Of a stretch of DNA of 64,000 bases, positions 51,403 to 62,346 are shown one piece after another; position 1 is the first letter of the stretch, and every line of letters begins with the position of its first letter. The position numbers and the translations under genes were made by a program. A model generated the notes under the pieces. It was not told the origin of the DNA, searched no databases, and saw only the letters and a list, made by a program, of their open reading frames with translations. This stretch comes from 3107 sp001483205 (GTDB lineage: Bacteria; Pseudomonadota; Alphaproteobacteria; Rhodobacterales; Rhodobacteraceae): the NCBI GenBank assembly GCA_964291375.2, contig OZ219809.1, positions 2,455,145-2,519,144 on the forward strand. Reading direction: 5' to 3'.

Positions 51403-51714
51403 CCTGGCCTCCGATCCTGAACTCCAAACCGGATCATAGGCGGCGCGGGGCCAATTCACAAGGCTGACCCCTGCATAATGGCTGAACCGGGCAGCCGCCT
51501 GCCTGGGCGGGCGCTTTTCGAGATGGTTTATATTGGCGATGGTCTCACCATAAAGCCCATACACTCCAATATGTTGAAGCGTTTATAAGCGCCTGCCGGG
51601 GGGCAGGCAGGCGCTGCCCGGCGTGCCGCCGGGCGGATGGTTTGGCGGCCTATATGCTATTATGCAGAGGTCTTCAAGGTTGACTTCCCCCCGGCCCCGG
51701 CGCAGGTAGCCCCC
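51403..51714. repeat. Intergenic repeat between ubiK and lgt
   Basis: About 51482-51602 is a copy of a 110-120 bp repeat that starts GGGCAGCCGCCTGCCTGGGC, passes through TTGGCGATGGT and ATAAAGCCCATAC, and ends GCGCCTGCCGGGG. Other copies are at 54630-54750 (inverted) and 62084-62190. An ATTATGCAGAGGTCTT motif follows at about 51658. The remainder should carry the promoters of the divergent ubiK and lgt. Confidence 0.85.
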
Positions 51715-52599
51715 ATGACCGCGCTCATCCCCTTTCCCGACATCGGGCCGGAAATCTTCTCGGTCGAGATCGGCGGCCTCACCTTCGCGCTGCGCTGGTA
51801 TGCGATGGCCTATATCGCGGGCATCCTGATCGGCTGGCGCATCGCGCTCGGGGCGGTGCAGAGGCCCGGCCTGTGGCGCAATACCATCCCGCCCGCCGAC
51901 AGCGCACAGATCGAAGCGCTTCTGACCATGGTGATCCTCGGCGTGGTGCTGGGCGGGCGGCTTGGATTCGTCCTGTTCTACCAACCGGCTCATTACCTGC
52001 AAAACCCCCTCGACATTCTGAAAATCTGGGAGGGCGGCATGTCCTTTCACGGCGGGTTGCTCGGGGTTGTGGTTGCGGGCGTGCTGTTCTGCCGCAAACA
52101 CGGGCTTGGCCTGCTCGGCGTCACCGACATCATGGCGCTGGCGACCCCGCCGGGGCTGTTTCTGGGCCGGCTTGCCAATTTCATCAACAACGAGCTGTGG
52201 GGCCGCCCGACCGACCAGCCCTGGGGCGTCGTCTTTCCCGGACCGGCGGCGCAGGCCTGTCCGGGCGTTGCCGGGCCATGTGCCCGCCACCCCTCGCAAC
52301 TCTATGAGGCCGGGCTGGAGGGGCTTGTGCTCGGTGCGTTGCTGATCACGCTGGCCGGGGCCGCCGGGTGGCTGAAAAGTCCGGGGCGGATCACCGGCGC
52401 TTTCGTCGTCGGGTATGGGGTTTCGCGCTTTATCGTCGAGTTTTTCCGGCAGGCGGATGCGCAGTTCGTCGCCCCCGGCAACCCGCTCGGCCATGTCCTG
52501 CGGCTGGGCGAGTTCGGCCTGTCGATGGGGCAAGTGCTTTCCCTGCCGATGATCCTGCTGGGGCTGGCCCTGATTGCCCGCGCCCGACGGCAGGCATGA
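51715..52599 (+). CDS. lgt: Prolipoprotein diacylglyceryl transferase
   Basis: The 294-residue inner-membrane enzyme moves diacylglycerol from phosphatidylglycerol to the lipobox cysteine of prelipoproteins. It has seven hydrophobic segments and the family signature GRLANFINNELWGRPTD, with GGMSFHGGLLGV and RHPSQLYEAGLEG. ATG 51715 was chosen at the start of TALIPFPDIGPEIFSVEIGG. The stop overlaps the midA start by four bases, and pgeF follows with a similar overlap, forming a three-gene operon common in alphaproteobacteria. Confidence 0.96.
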   Translation: MTALIPFPDIGPEIFSVEIGGLTFALRWYAMAYIAGILIGWRIALGAVQRPGLWRNTIPPADSAQIEALLTMVILGVVLGGRLGFVLFYQPAHYLQNPLDILKIWEGGMSFHGGLLGVVVAGVLFCRKHGLGLLGVTDIMALATPPGLFLGRLANFINNELWGRPTDQPWGVVFPGPAAQACPGVAGPCARHPSQLYEAGLEGLVLGALLITLAGAAGWLKSPGRITGAFVVGYGVSRFIVEFFRQADAQFVAPGNPLGHVLRLGEFGLSMGQVLSLPMILLGLALIARARRQA

Positions 52600-53675
52600 C
52601 GGCGCTCAAGGACAGGCTGATCGCGCGGATTGCGCGGACCGGCCCGATCTCTGTTGCCGATTATATGAGCACGTGCCTGCTTGACCCCGAGCACGGCTAT
52701 TATGCCACCCGCGACCCGCTGGGCGCAGGGGGTGATTTCACCACCGCGCCGGAGATCAGCCAGATGTTCGGCGAGTGCCTCGGCCTGGCGCTGGCGCAGT
52801 GCTGGATCGACCGGGGGCGGCCCGATCCGTTTCATCTGGTCGAGTTGGGGCCGGGCCGGGGGGTGCTGATGGCCGACATGCTGCGCGCCACCGCCCGCAT
52901 CCCCGGCTTTCACGAGGCCATGCGCCTGTATCTGATAGAGGCGTCCGGGCCACTCCGCGCCATACAGCAGCGGCGATTGCAGGGCCATGGCGCGACCTGG
53001 CGGGGGGCGCTTTCCGGGTTGCCCGATGACGCGCCGCTGTTCCTGATCGCCAATGAGTTTCTGGATGCGCTGCCGATCCGGCAGTTCGTGCGCGCGGGGG
53101 GCGGCTGGCGCGAACGTCAGATCGGCGTATCGGACGGGGCGCTGGCCTTCGGCCTCGGCGGGCCGGTCCTGCCCGAGGCGCTTGCCTGTCGCCTGACCGA
53201 CACTGACGAGGGGCAGGTGGTTGAGCTGTGCCTGCCCGCGCTGGCCCTCGTCGGGGACATCGCCCGGCGGATTGCCAGCGCCGGGGGCGTTGCGGTGCTG
53301 ATTGATTATGGCGGCGGGCGGTCCCTTGGCGACACCTTGCAGGCCGTGCGCCGCCATGCGCCTGCGCCCGTGCTGGCCTGTCCGGGCGAGGCCGACCTGA
53401 CCGCGCATGTGGATTTCGGGGCGATTGCCCGTGCCGCGCGCGCGGTGCCGGGGGTTCGGGTGACGGTGATGACACCGCAGGGGCGGCTGCTTGAGCGGCT
53501 GGGGATCACGGCGCGGGCGGAGCGGCTGGCACAGGGCTTGCAGGGGGCCGCCCTTCAGAGCCACATCGCCGCGCACCGACGCCTGACCCACCCGGATGAG
53601 ATGGGAACGCTGTTCAAGGCGATTGCGCTTTGCCGCAAGGATGCCGCGCCGCCGCCGCCGGGGTTTGACATATGA
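52596..53675 (+). CDS. MidA/NDUFAF7-type SAM-dependent methyltransferase
   Basis: The 359-residue protein is the bacterial relative of mitochondrial NDUFAF7, an arginine methyltransferase for complex I assembly. Visible motifs are ADYMSTCLLDPEHGYYATRD, GDFTTAPEISQMFGE, the cofactor loop VELGPGRGVLMADML, LIANEFLDALPIRQF and VLIDYGGG. The start overlaps the lgt stop (ATGA) and the end overlaps pgeF. Its bacterial substrate is inferred from the mitochondrial homologue only. Confidence 0.92.
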   Translation: MTALKDRLIARIARTGPISVADYMSTCLLDPEHGYYATRDPLGAGGDFTTAPEISQMFGECLGLALAQCWIDRGRPDPFHLVELGPGRGVLMADMLRATARIPGFHEAMRLYLIEASGPLRAIQQRRLQGHGATWRGALSGLPDDAPLFLIANEFLDALPIRQFVRAGGGWRERQIGVSDGALAFGLGGPVLPEALACRLTDTDEGQVVELCLPALALVGDIARRIASAGGVAVLIDYGGGRSLGDTLQAVRRHAPAPVLACPGEADLTAHVDFGAIARAARAVPGVRVTVMTPQGRLLERLGITARAERLAQGLQGAALQSHIAAHRRLTHPDEMGTLFKAIALCRKDAAPPPPGFDI

Positions 53676-54430
53676 CACTGGAAATCCTGACCTCTGATCT
53701 GCTCTCGCCGCTGCGCCACGGGTTCTTTACCCGCAAGGGCGGGGCGTCGTCCGGTGTGCTCCGGGGGCTGAACTGCGGTTACGGGTCGTCCGATCAGGCC
53801 GAAATCGTCTCGGCCAACCGTGCCCGCGCAGCGACGGCAATGCAGGTCGCGCCCGGACGGATGGTCACCGTGGATCAGGTGCATTCCGCCGATGTGGTCA
53901 GGGTGGGCGCGCCCCTCGCCCCGCCCCTGCCCAGGGCCGACGCCATGGTGACGGCGACGCCGGGCCTTGCGCTGTGCATCCTGACCGCCGATTGTCAGCC
54001 GGTTCTGTTGGCGGACCATGCGAACGGGGTGATCGGGGCGGCCCATGCCGGTTGGCGGGGCGCGCTCGGCGGTATTCTGGAGGCCGTGGTCGCAGCGATG
54101 GAGGCACTCGGGGCCGACCGCCGCCGGATCAGCGCCGTCATCGGCCCGGCAATCAGCCAGACGGCCTATGAGGTCGGCCCGGAATTTCTGAGCGCGTTTC
54201 TGGAGGCGGACCCGGACAACCGCTGTTTCTTTACGGGTGGCGCAGGCGACCGGCTGCATTTCGACCTGCCCGGCTTTGGCCTGTCACGGCTGCGTGGCGC
54301 AGGCGTGGGAAGGGCCGTGTGGACGGGGCATTGCACCTGTTCGGACCCGGAGCGGTTCTATTCCTGCCGCCGGGCCGTCCACCGGGGAGAGGCGGATTAC
54401 GGACGCCTGCTGTCGGCGATCCGCCTGTAA
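53672..54430 (+). CDS. pgeF: Peptidoglycan editing factor PgeF (laccase-domain protein)
   Basis: The 252-residue protein belongs to the YfiH/laccase-domain family. It shows GFFTRKGGASSG, the metal-site histidine in VDQVHSADVV, the cysteine in ILTADCQPVLLAD, AAHAGWRGALGG and the C-terminal CTCSDPERFYSCRR. PgeF removes wrongly incorporated serine-containing muropeptides in enteric bacteria. ATG 53672 overlaps the midA stop. It ends the lgt operon. Confidence 0.93.
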   Translation: MTLEILTSDLLSPLRHGFFTRKGGASSGVLRGLNCGYGSSDQAEIVSANRARAATAMQVAPGRMVTVDQVHSADVVRVGAPLAPPLPRADAMVTATPGLALCILTADCQPVLLADHANGVIGAAHAGWRGALGGILEAVVAAMEALGADRRRISAVIGPAISQTAYEVGPEFLSAFLEADPDNRCFFTGGAGDRLHFDLPGFGLSRLRGAGVGRAVWTGHCTCSDPERFYSCRRAVHRGEADYGRLLSAIRL

Positions 54431-54796
54431 AGACCTCTGCATAATGGCGCGTCGGCCCCCAAACCATCCGCCCGGCTGAACTATTGTGCTGGGGCCGGGC
54501 ATCGCTTATGGCCAAAGTATGATAATCTGATCACAGCTCCGCCGCAGCTTTTTCGCTGAAAAGACCTTGGCATGATGTCCGGGTCCGGCCGAGATATGGG
54601 TGATGGGCTTCACGAGAACGGGCCTCACCCCCCGGCAGGCGCTTATAGACGCCTCAACATATTGGAGTGTATAGGCTTTATGGCAGGACCATCGCCAATG
54701 CAGACTTTCAGGAAAAGCGCCCGCCCAGGCAGGCGGCTGCCCGGTTCAGCCATCACGCAGAGGTCTCCGGCCATGAAAAGAGGCACACGCGCCAGA
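54431..54796. repeat. Intergenic repeats between pgeF and the GST gene
   Basis: No gene is visible in these 366 bases between convergent genes. AAAGACCTCTGCATAATG-type motifs are at about 54430 and 54562. From 54630 to 54750 there is an inverted copy of the 110-120 bp repeat also found at 51482 and 62084. A further GCAGAGGTCT motif is at about 54757. Confidence 0.85.
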
Positions 54797-55507
54797 TCAG
54801 GCCCGGCGGCCCCTGAACAAAACGTCCTGCGCCTTGCGGTCGCCCCGCGCATCAGAGCGCAGATCACCGGCGAGTGCCCGGCCCCTTTGCACCCCCGGTC
54901 TGTCGCCCACCACCTTCAGCCACCGGGCCATATGCGGCTTGTCATCGAGCGTCTGCTCCTGCCCTTCCCAGAGCGACGCCCACGGCCAGATCGCCATATC
55001 CGCAATCGAATAAAACTCACCGGCGACAAAGGCATTCCCCGCCAGTTGCCGGTCCAGCACACCATAGAGACGGGCGGTCTCGGCCCGGTAACGCTCTTTG
55101 GCATAGGGCAGATCATTGGGCGGGTCCATCGCCGGGGCGTATTTCAGAAAGTGATGCGCCTGCCCGGCCATCGGGCCGACGCCCCCCATCTGCCACATCA
55201 GCCACTGTTCGACCGCAACCCGCTCTCGCGCGTCTGAGCCACCGAACCGCCCGGTCTTGCGCGCCAGATATTGCAGGATTGCCCCGCTTTCAAAAATCGC
55301 AATCGGTTCACCGTCGGGGCCGTCCGGGTCCACGATTGCGGGCATCCGGTTGTTGGGGGCGATTTTCAGGAACGCCGGGCGAAACTGATCGCCCGCGCCG
55401 ATATTGACCAGGTTGAGGGCATAGGGCAGGCCCATCTCTTCCAGCGCGATGCTGACCTTCCAGCCGTTCGGCGTCGGCCAGTAGTGAAGTTCGATCGGTG
55501 CGGTCAT
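54797..55507 (-). CDS. Glutathione S-transferase family protein
   Basis: The 236-residue protein has an N-terminal thioredoxin-like domain (IELHYWPTPNGWKVSIALEE, NNRMPAIVDPDGPDG, IAIFESGAILQYLARKTG) and an all-helical C-terminal domain (WLMWQMGGVGPMAGQAHHFL, YSIADMAIWPW), the pattern of the YfcG/YghU-like (Nu-class) transferases that often act as disulfide-bond oxidoreductases. ATG 55507 begins the conserved part. It precedes adhC on the same strand after 112 bases, which fits glutathione-dependent detoxification, although that link is only positional. Confidence 0.9.
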   Translation of the reverse strand: MTAPIELHYWPTPNGWKVSIALEEMGLPYALNLVNIGAGDQFRPAFLKIAPNNRMPAIVDPDGPDGEPIAIFESGAILQYLARKTGRFGGSDARERVAVEQWLMWQMGGVGPMAGQAHHFLKYAPAMDPPNDLPYAKERYRAETARLYGVLDRQLAGNAFVAGEFYSIADMAIWPWASLWEGQEQTLDDKPHMARWLKVVGDRPGVQRGRALAGDLRSDARGDRKAQDVLFRGRRA

Positions 55508-55619
55508 GGGGGTGTCTCCGGCGGGGTGTTCGGCGGCAGAATTGACCTGTCGGGGGCAAAGCGCAAGAGCGGATTTGCAGCATTTCACACGTACGGGCAC
55601 ACGGCACGGGCGGCGCGCC

Positions 55620-56732
55620 TCAGTAAACGACGACCGAACGAATCGATTCCCCCGCGTGCATCAGCTCGAACCCCTTGTTGATCTCTTCCAGCGTCAGCGT
55701 ATGGGTGATCATCGGGTCAATCTCGATCTTGCCATCCATATACCAGTCAACCATTCTGGGCACATCGGTGCGCCCGCGCGCGCCGCCGAACGCCGTGCCG
55801 CGCCAGACCCGCCCGGTGACAAGCTGGAACGGACGGGTCGAGATTTCGGCCCCCGCCGGGGCAACACCGATGATGATCGATTCCCCCCATCCCTTATGCG
55901 CCGATTCCAGCGCCGCGCGCATCACGCCGACATTGCCGGTGGCATCGAACGTATAATCGCCACCGCCACCGGTCAGCTCGACCAGATGCGCCGCCAGATC
56001 GCCCTCAACCTCGCCCGGATTGACAAAGTGTGTCATGCCGAACTGCCGCGCCATCACCGCCTTGTCCGGGTTCAGATCAACCCCGACAATCACGCTCGCG
56101 CCCGCCATCCGCAGCCCCTGGATGACGTTCAGCCCGATACCGCCAAGGCCAAAGACGATGCAGGTCGTTCCCTGCTCCACCCCGGCGGTGTTGATCACCG
56201 CGCCCACCCCGGTGGTGACGCCGCACCCGATATAGCAAATCTTGTCAAAGGGGGCGTCCTTGCGCACCTTCGCCAGGGCAATTTCAGGCAGCACGGTGTA
56301 ATTCGAGAATGTCGAGCACCCCATGTAATGCAGGATCGGCGTGCCGTCGGTCATTGAGAAACGCGACGTGCCGTCCGGCATCAGGCCCTGACCCTGGGTC
56401 GTGCGGATCGCCTGACACAGGTTGGTTCTGGGGTGCAGGCAGTAATCGCATTCCCGGCATTCGGGCGTGTAGAGCGGGATGACATGATCACCGGCTTGCA
56501 GCGATTTGACGCCAGCGCCGGTCTCAACCACGACCCCCGCACCCTCATGGCCGAGAATCGCCGGGAAAAGCCCCTCCGGGTCTGCGCCGGACAGGGTGAA
56601 CTCATCGGTGTGGCAGATGCCGGTTGCCTTGATCTCGACCAGAACCTCGCCCTCTTTCGGGCCGTCGAGATTGACCTCCATGACTTCCAGCGGTTTGCCC
56701 GCTTCAAGTGCGACTGCGGCGCGCGTTCTCAT
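55620..56732 (-). CDS. S-(hydroxymethyl)glutathione dehydrogenase / class III alcohol dehydrogenase
   Basis: The 370-residue zinc enzyme oxidises the glutathione adduct of formaldehyde, and can also reduce S-nitrosoglutathione. It shows the catalytic zinc ligands in ATGICHTDEF and LGHEGAGVV, the structural zinc cysteines in CRECDYCLHPRTNLC, the NAD fold FGLGGIGLNVIQGLRMAGAS and the C-terminal LTLEEINKGFELMHAGESIR. Length is normal for class III. It is the main formaldehyde detoxification enzyme in Rhodobacterales (often called adhI or flhA). Confidence 0.95.
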   Translation of the reverse strand: MRTRAAVALEAGKPLEVMEVNLDGPKEGEVLVEIKATGICHTDEFTLSGADPEGLFPAILGHEGAGVVVETGAGVKSLQAGDHVIPLYTPECRECDYCLHPRTNLCQAIRTTQGQGLMPDGTSRFSMTDGTPILHYMGCSTFSNYTVLPEIALAKVRKDAPFDKICYIGCGVTTGVGAVINTAGVEQGTTCIVFGLGGIGLNVIQGLRMAGASVIVGVDLNPDKAVMARQFGMTHFVNPGEVEGDLAAHLVELTGGGGDYTFDATGNVGVMRAALESAHKGWGESIIIGVAPAGAEISTRPFQLVTGRVWRGTAFGGARGRTDVPRMVDWYMDGKIEIDPMITHTLTLEEINKGFELMHAGESIRSVVVY

Positions 56733-56951
56733 CTTTCGTCCTCCGCTGCTTTGTTCGGTGACAGAGTGGGCGAAACGCCGCCCCTGTTCAACCGAAAGAA
56801 ACGATGCGGCGGGCGGGGGGTGGCAAAATTTCCGCTGAAATTGCGTGAAACCGGGCGAAACCGGGTATTCGGGCAGGAATTTTACCGCTCATCTGCGGGC
56901 AAAGCCGGGCGAGGGATTGATTTTGTCGCCCGAACCGGTCAATCTCGGGCT

Positions 56952-57302
56952 ATGGCATTCCAGTCCGTGACCCCGTTCCCGCCTCGCCGCCGGATACCGG
57001 AACAGGTCAGCTTTGACCGGCGAGAGCTGAGCGAGGTCATGTCGCTTTACGGGCGTATGGTAGCGGCGGGCGAATGGCGGGACTACAGCATTTGCTGCCG
57101 GCGGCACAGCGCCGTGTTCGCGGTGTTCCGCCAGACCGCCGAAACCCCGGTCTACCGGATCGAGAAACGGGCAAAGATGCGGGCCGGGGGCGCACAGGTT
57201 TATGCGGTGCTCGGGGCCGACGGGCGAGTCCTGAAACGCGGGGCCGATCTGAGAGCGGTGCTGCGTATCCTCGGGCGAGAGCTGATCCGGCCCGTGGGGT
57301 AG
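56952..57302 (+). CDS. DUF2794 domain-containing protein
   Basis: The 116-residue protein contains QVSFDRRELSEVMSLYGRMV, GEWRDYSIC and VYRIEKRAKMR, hallmarks of DUF2794, a family confined to alphaproteobacteria. The function is unknown. ATG 56952 begins the conserved part. It is divergent from adhC, with a 219-base gap, and convergent with uvrA. Confidence 0.85.
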   Translation: MAFQSVTPFPPRRRIPEQVSFDRRELSEVMSLYGRMVAAGEWRDYSICCRRHSAVFAVFRQTAETPVYRIEKRAKMRAGGAQVYAVLGADGRVLKRGADLRAVLRILGRELIRPVG

Positions 57303-57516
57303 GGCGGGCCGCTGTCTGATCAAGGCCTTTGCATAAGGGCGTATCGTCCCCCAAATGCCCCGCCCGGCCCGGCCAATATAGCGTGACGCCGTAAAATTGA
57401 TCACAGGTTCGGCCCTGATCCTGTCAGGGTGCTGCTGCATGGATGTAAGCGCTTACACCGAAAATGTAAGCCCTTACATTCCGGGAAAGAGGCGAAGGCC
57501 GCGCCGTCCCGCCCCC
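57303..57516. repeat. Intergenic stretch with repeat element, between DUF2794 gene and uvrA
   Basis: This 214-base convergent gap begins with a CCTTTGCATAAGGGCGTATCG motif, then from about 57376 to 57432 a copy of the TAAAATTGATCACAGG...CTGTCAGGGTG element. It also holds the paired palindromes described separately. No gene is seen. Confidence 0.7.
57444..57479. promoter_or_regulatory. Paired palindromes resembling LacI-family operators
   Basis: TGTAAGCGCTTACA at 57444-57457 is a perfect palindrome. ATGTAAGCCCTTACAT at 57464-57479 is a near-perfect one with a mismatched centre. Their centres are 21 bp apart, two helical turns. TGTAAGCGCTTACA is the classical form of LacI/GalR-family sites. 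Both lie between the 3' ends of convergent genes, where no promoter is expected. Confidence 0.5.
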
Positions 57517-60375
<2,859 letters not shown>

Positions 60376-60609
60376 GGTCGCGCCCCGTGGTGTGTCGGTT
60401 AACAGATAGGGGATGCGGGGGGGGACTCCAACCCGGAAAGTCGGAACAGATGCTGAACATGGGGACGGAAGGTGTCAGGAGTGGTTTGTGCATATTGGCT
60501 GAGCCGGGCGGGACAAGTAGCCTGGTCGCCGATGCACCAATATGCAGAGGTCTTGATGCGCGAACATCCCGGCAGGCCGCGTCCGGCCCGCAAGGGGGGC
60601 ACCCCCGCT
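60376..60609. repeat. Gap between miaB and uvrA with uvrA promoter and repeat motif
   Basis: The 234 bases between the miaB 3' end and the uvrA 5' end hold the uvrA promoter region with its SOS box. At about 60535 there is an ACCAATATGCAGAGGTCTTG motif of the intergenic repeat family. No gene is seen. Confidence 0.6.
60444..60458 (-). promoter_or_regulatory. LexA (SOS) box upstream of uvrA
   Basis: GAAC at 60444-60447 and GAAC at 60455-60458 are separated by exactly seven bases, matching the alphaproteobacterial LexA site (GTTC-N7-GTTC on the uvrA strand). The site ends 69 bases before the uvrA ATG, a typical distance, and uvrA is a classical SOS gene. Confidence 0.8.
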
Positions 60610-61932
60610 CTATCCCGCCAGCCGCCCGGTCAGCGAATTGGCCCCGCTTTCAACAATCCGCACCCTGCGGATGTCGCCCGGCCCGATCCCGGCAGCGGCA
60701 ACATGCACCGCATGAAGGTATTCGGATTTGCCCGCCATCTGACCGGGCAGGCGGCCCGGTTTCTCGAACATCACCGAGACATCGCGCCCCACCATCTGCC
60801 CCTGAATATCGCGCTGCTGCCGGGTGATCAGCGCCTGCAACCGCTGCAACCGGTCCGCCGCCTCGGCCTCATCCACCATCGCGCGTTCGGCCGCAGGGGT
60901 GCCGGGCCGCGCGGAATACCGGAACGAAAACGCCTGCCCATAGCGGACCTCGGCAATCAGGTCCATTGTCGCCCGGAAATCCTCTTCGGTCTCTTCGGGA
61001 AAGCCGACAATAAAATCCCCCGACAACAGAATATCGGGCCGGGCGGCGCGGATGCGCTCAATCAGCCGCAGATAGGCGTCCGCCGTATGCCCCCGGTTCA
61101 TGCGTTTGAGAATCCGGTCGGAACCGGACTGCACCGGCAGATGCAGATAGGGCATCAGTTTCGGGCAATCCCCATGGGCGGCAATCAGGTCGTCGCTCAT
61201 GTCATTGGGGTGCGAGGTGGTAAAGCGGATCCGCTCCAGCCCGTCAATGCGGGCCATCGCCCGGATCAGGCGCGCCAGCGACCAGTCGCCGTCCGGCCCG
61301 GCCCCGTGATAGGCGTTGACGTTCTGACCCAAAAGCGTGATTTCCCGCACCCCGCGCCCGACCAGCGCGCGCGCCTCGCTGAGCAGCCGGTCAACCGGGC
61401 GACTGGCCTCGGCCCCGCGCGTATAGGGCACCACGCAAAAGGCGCAAAACTTGTCACACCCTTCCTGCACGGTCAGAAATGCCGCCGGGCCGCGCCGGGC
61501 CTTCGGGCGCGCCTTCAGGTGCTCGAACTTGTCTTCCGGCGGGAAGTCGGTGTCGAGCGCCTTTTCACCGGCATTCACCCGCGCGATCAGATCGGGCAGG
61601 CGGTGATAGGCCTGCGGCCCCACCACCAGATCAACCATCGGCTGGCGGCGCATGATCTCTTCGCCCTCGGCCTGGGCGACACAGCCTGCCACCCCGATGC
61701 GCAGGCCGGGATTTTCGGCCTTCAGGCGCTTGTAGCGGCCAAGCTCGGAATAGACCTTCTCGGCGGCCTTTTCGCGGATGTGGCAGGTGTTGAGCAGGAT
61801 CATGTCGGCGTCTTCGGGGGTGTCGGTGGCGGCATAGCCCTGGCCCCCGAACGCCTCGGCCATGCGCTCGGAATCATAGACGTTCATCTGACAGCCATAG
61901 GTTTTGACGAAGAGTTTCTTCGCTGCGGTCAT
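60610..61932 (-). CDS. miaB: tRNA-2-methylthio-N6-dimethylallyladenosine synthase
   Basis: The 440-residue radical-SAM enzyme adds a methylthio group to i6A37 of tRNAs. The N-terminal UPF0004 domain has KTYGCQMNVYDSERM, LNTCHIREKAAEKV and GVAGCVAQAEGEEI with the three cluster cysteines. The radical-SAM triad is in GCDKFCAFCVVPYTRG, and a C-terminal TRAM-like domain follows. ATG 61932 begins the conserved part; a longer frame upstream lies in repeat sequence and is rejected. Confidence 0.96.
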   Translation of the reverse strand: MTAAKKLFVKTYGCQMNVYDSERMAEAFGGQGYAATDTPEDADMILLNTCHIREKAAEKVYSELGRYKRLKAENPGLRIGVAGCVAQAEGEEIMRRQPMVDLVVGPQAYHRLPDLIARVNAGEKALDTDFPPEDKFEHLKARPKARRGPAAFLTVQEGCDKFCAFCVVPYTRGAEASRPVDRLLSEARALVGRGVREITLLGQNVNAYHGAGPDGDWSLARLIRAMARIDGLERIRFTTSHPNDMSDDLIAAHGDCPKLMPYLHLPVQSGSDRILKRMNRGHTADAYLRLIERIRAARPDILLSGDFIVGFPEETEEDFRATMDLIAEVRYGQAFSFRYSARPGTPAAERAMVDEAEAADRLQRLQALITRQQRDIQGQMVGRDVSVMFEKPGRLPGQMAGKSEYLHAVHVAAAGIGPGDIRRVRIVESGANSLTGRLAG

Positions 61933-62346
61933 GGCGTGTGCTCCCGGCGCTGGTTCAGGGGGGTGTCCTACAGGGTCCGGCAGAAACCTGCAACGGCTGC
62001 GGTAGTCGGGTGGTTTGCGGTGATATGGCGTGGCGACCGGATTTTGAGTCCAAAATATCTCTGCATATTGGCCGGGCCGGGCAGCCGCCTGCCTGGGCGG
62101 GCGCTTTTCAAGACAGTCCAAATTGGCGATGGTTTTTCCATAAAGCCCATACGCTGCAAAAGATTGAGACGTTCAAAGCGCCTGCCGGGGGGTGAGGCCC
62201 GTCTCGGAAACGGTCCGGTGGACCGTTTCAGGGCCGAACGGGCGGAGCCCAAGGCGCTGCCCGGTCTTACGACCGGGCGGGACAGATTGGCTGCTGATGC
62301 GCCAATATACAGAGGTCTTGACAGCATCAGGGCCGCGCGGCCCTCT
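61933..62346. repeat. Intergenic mosaic repeats between miaB and ecm
   Basis: No gene is visible in these 414 bases. From 62084 to 62190 there is the third copy of the 110-120 bp repeat, joined directly to the module with the perfect hairpin GAAACGGTCC / GGACCGTTTC (62207-62229) and then the CCCGGTCTTACGACCGGG hairpin and CCAATATACAGAGGTCTTG motif. A TTTTGAGTCCAAAA motif is at about 62041. The part nearest 61933 should hold the miaB promoter. Confidence 0.88.
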
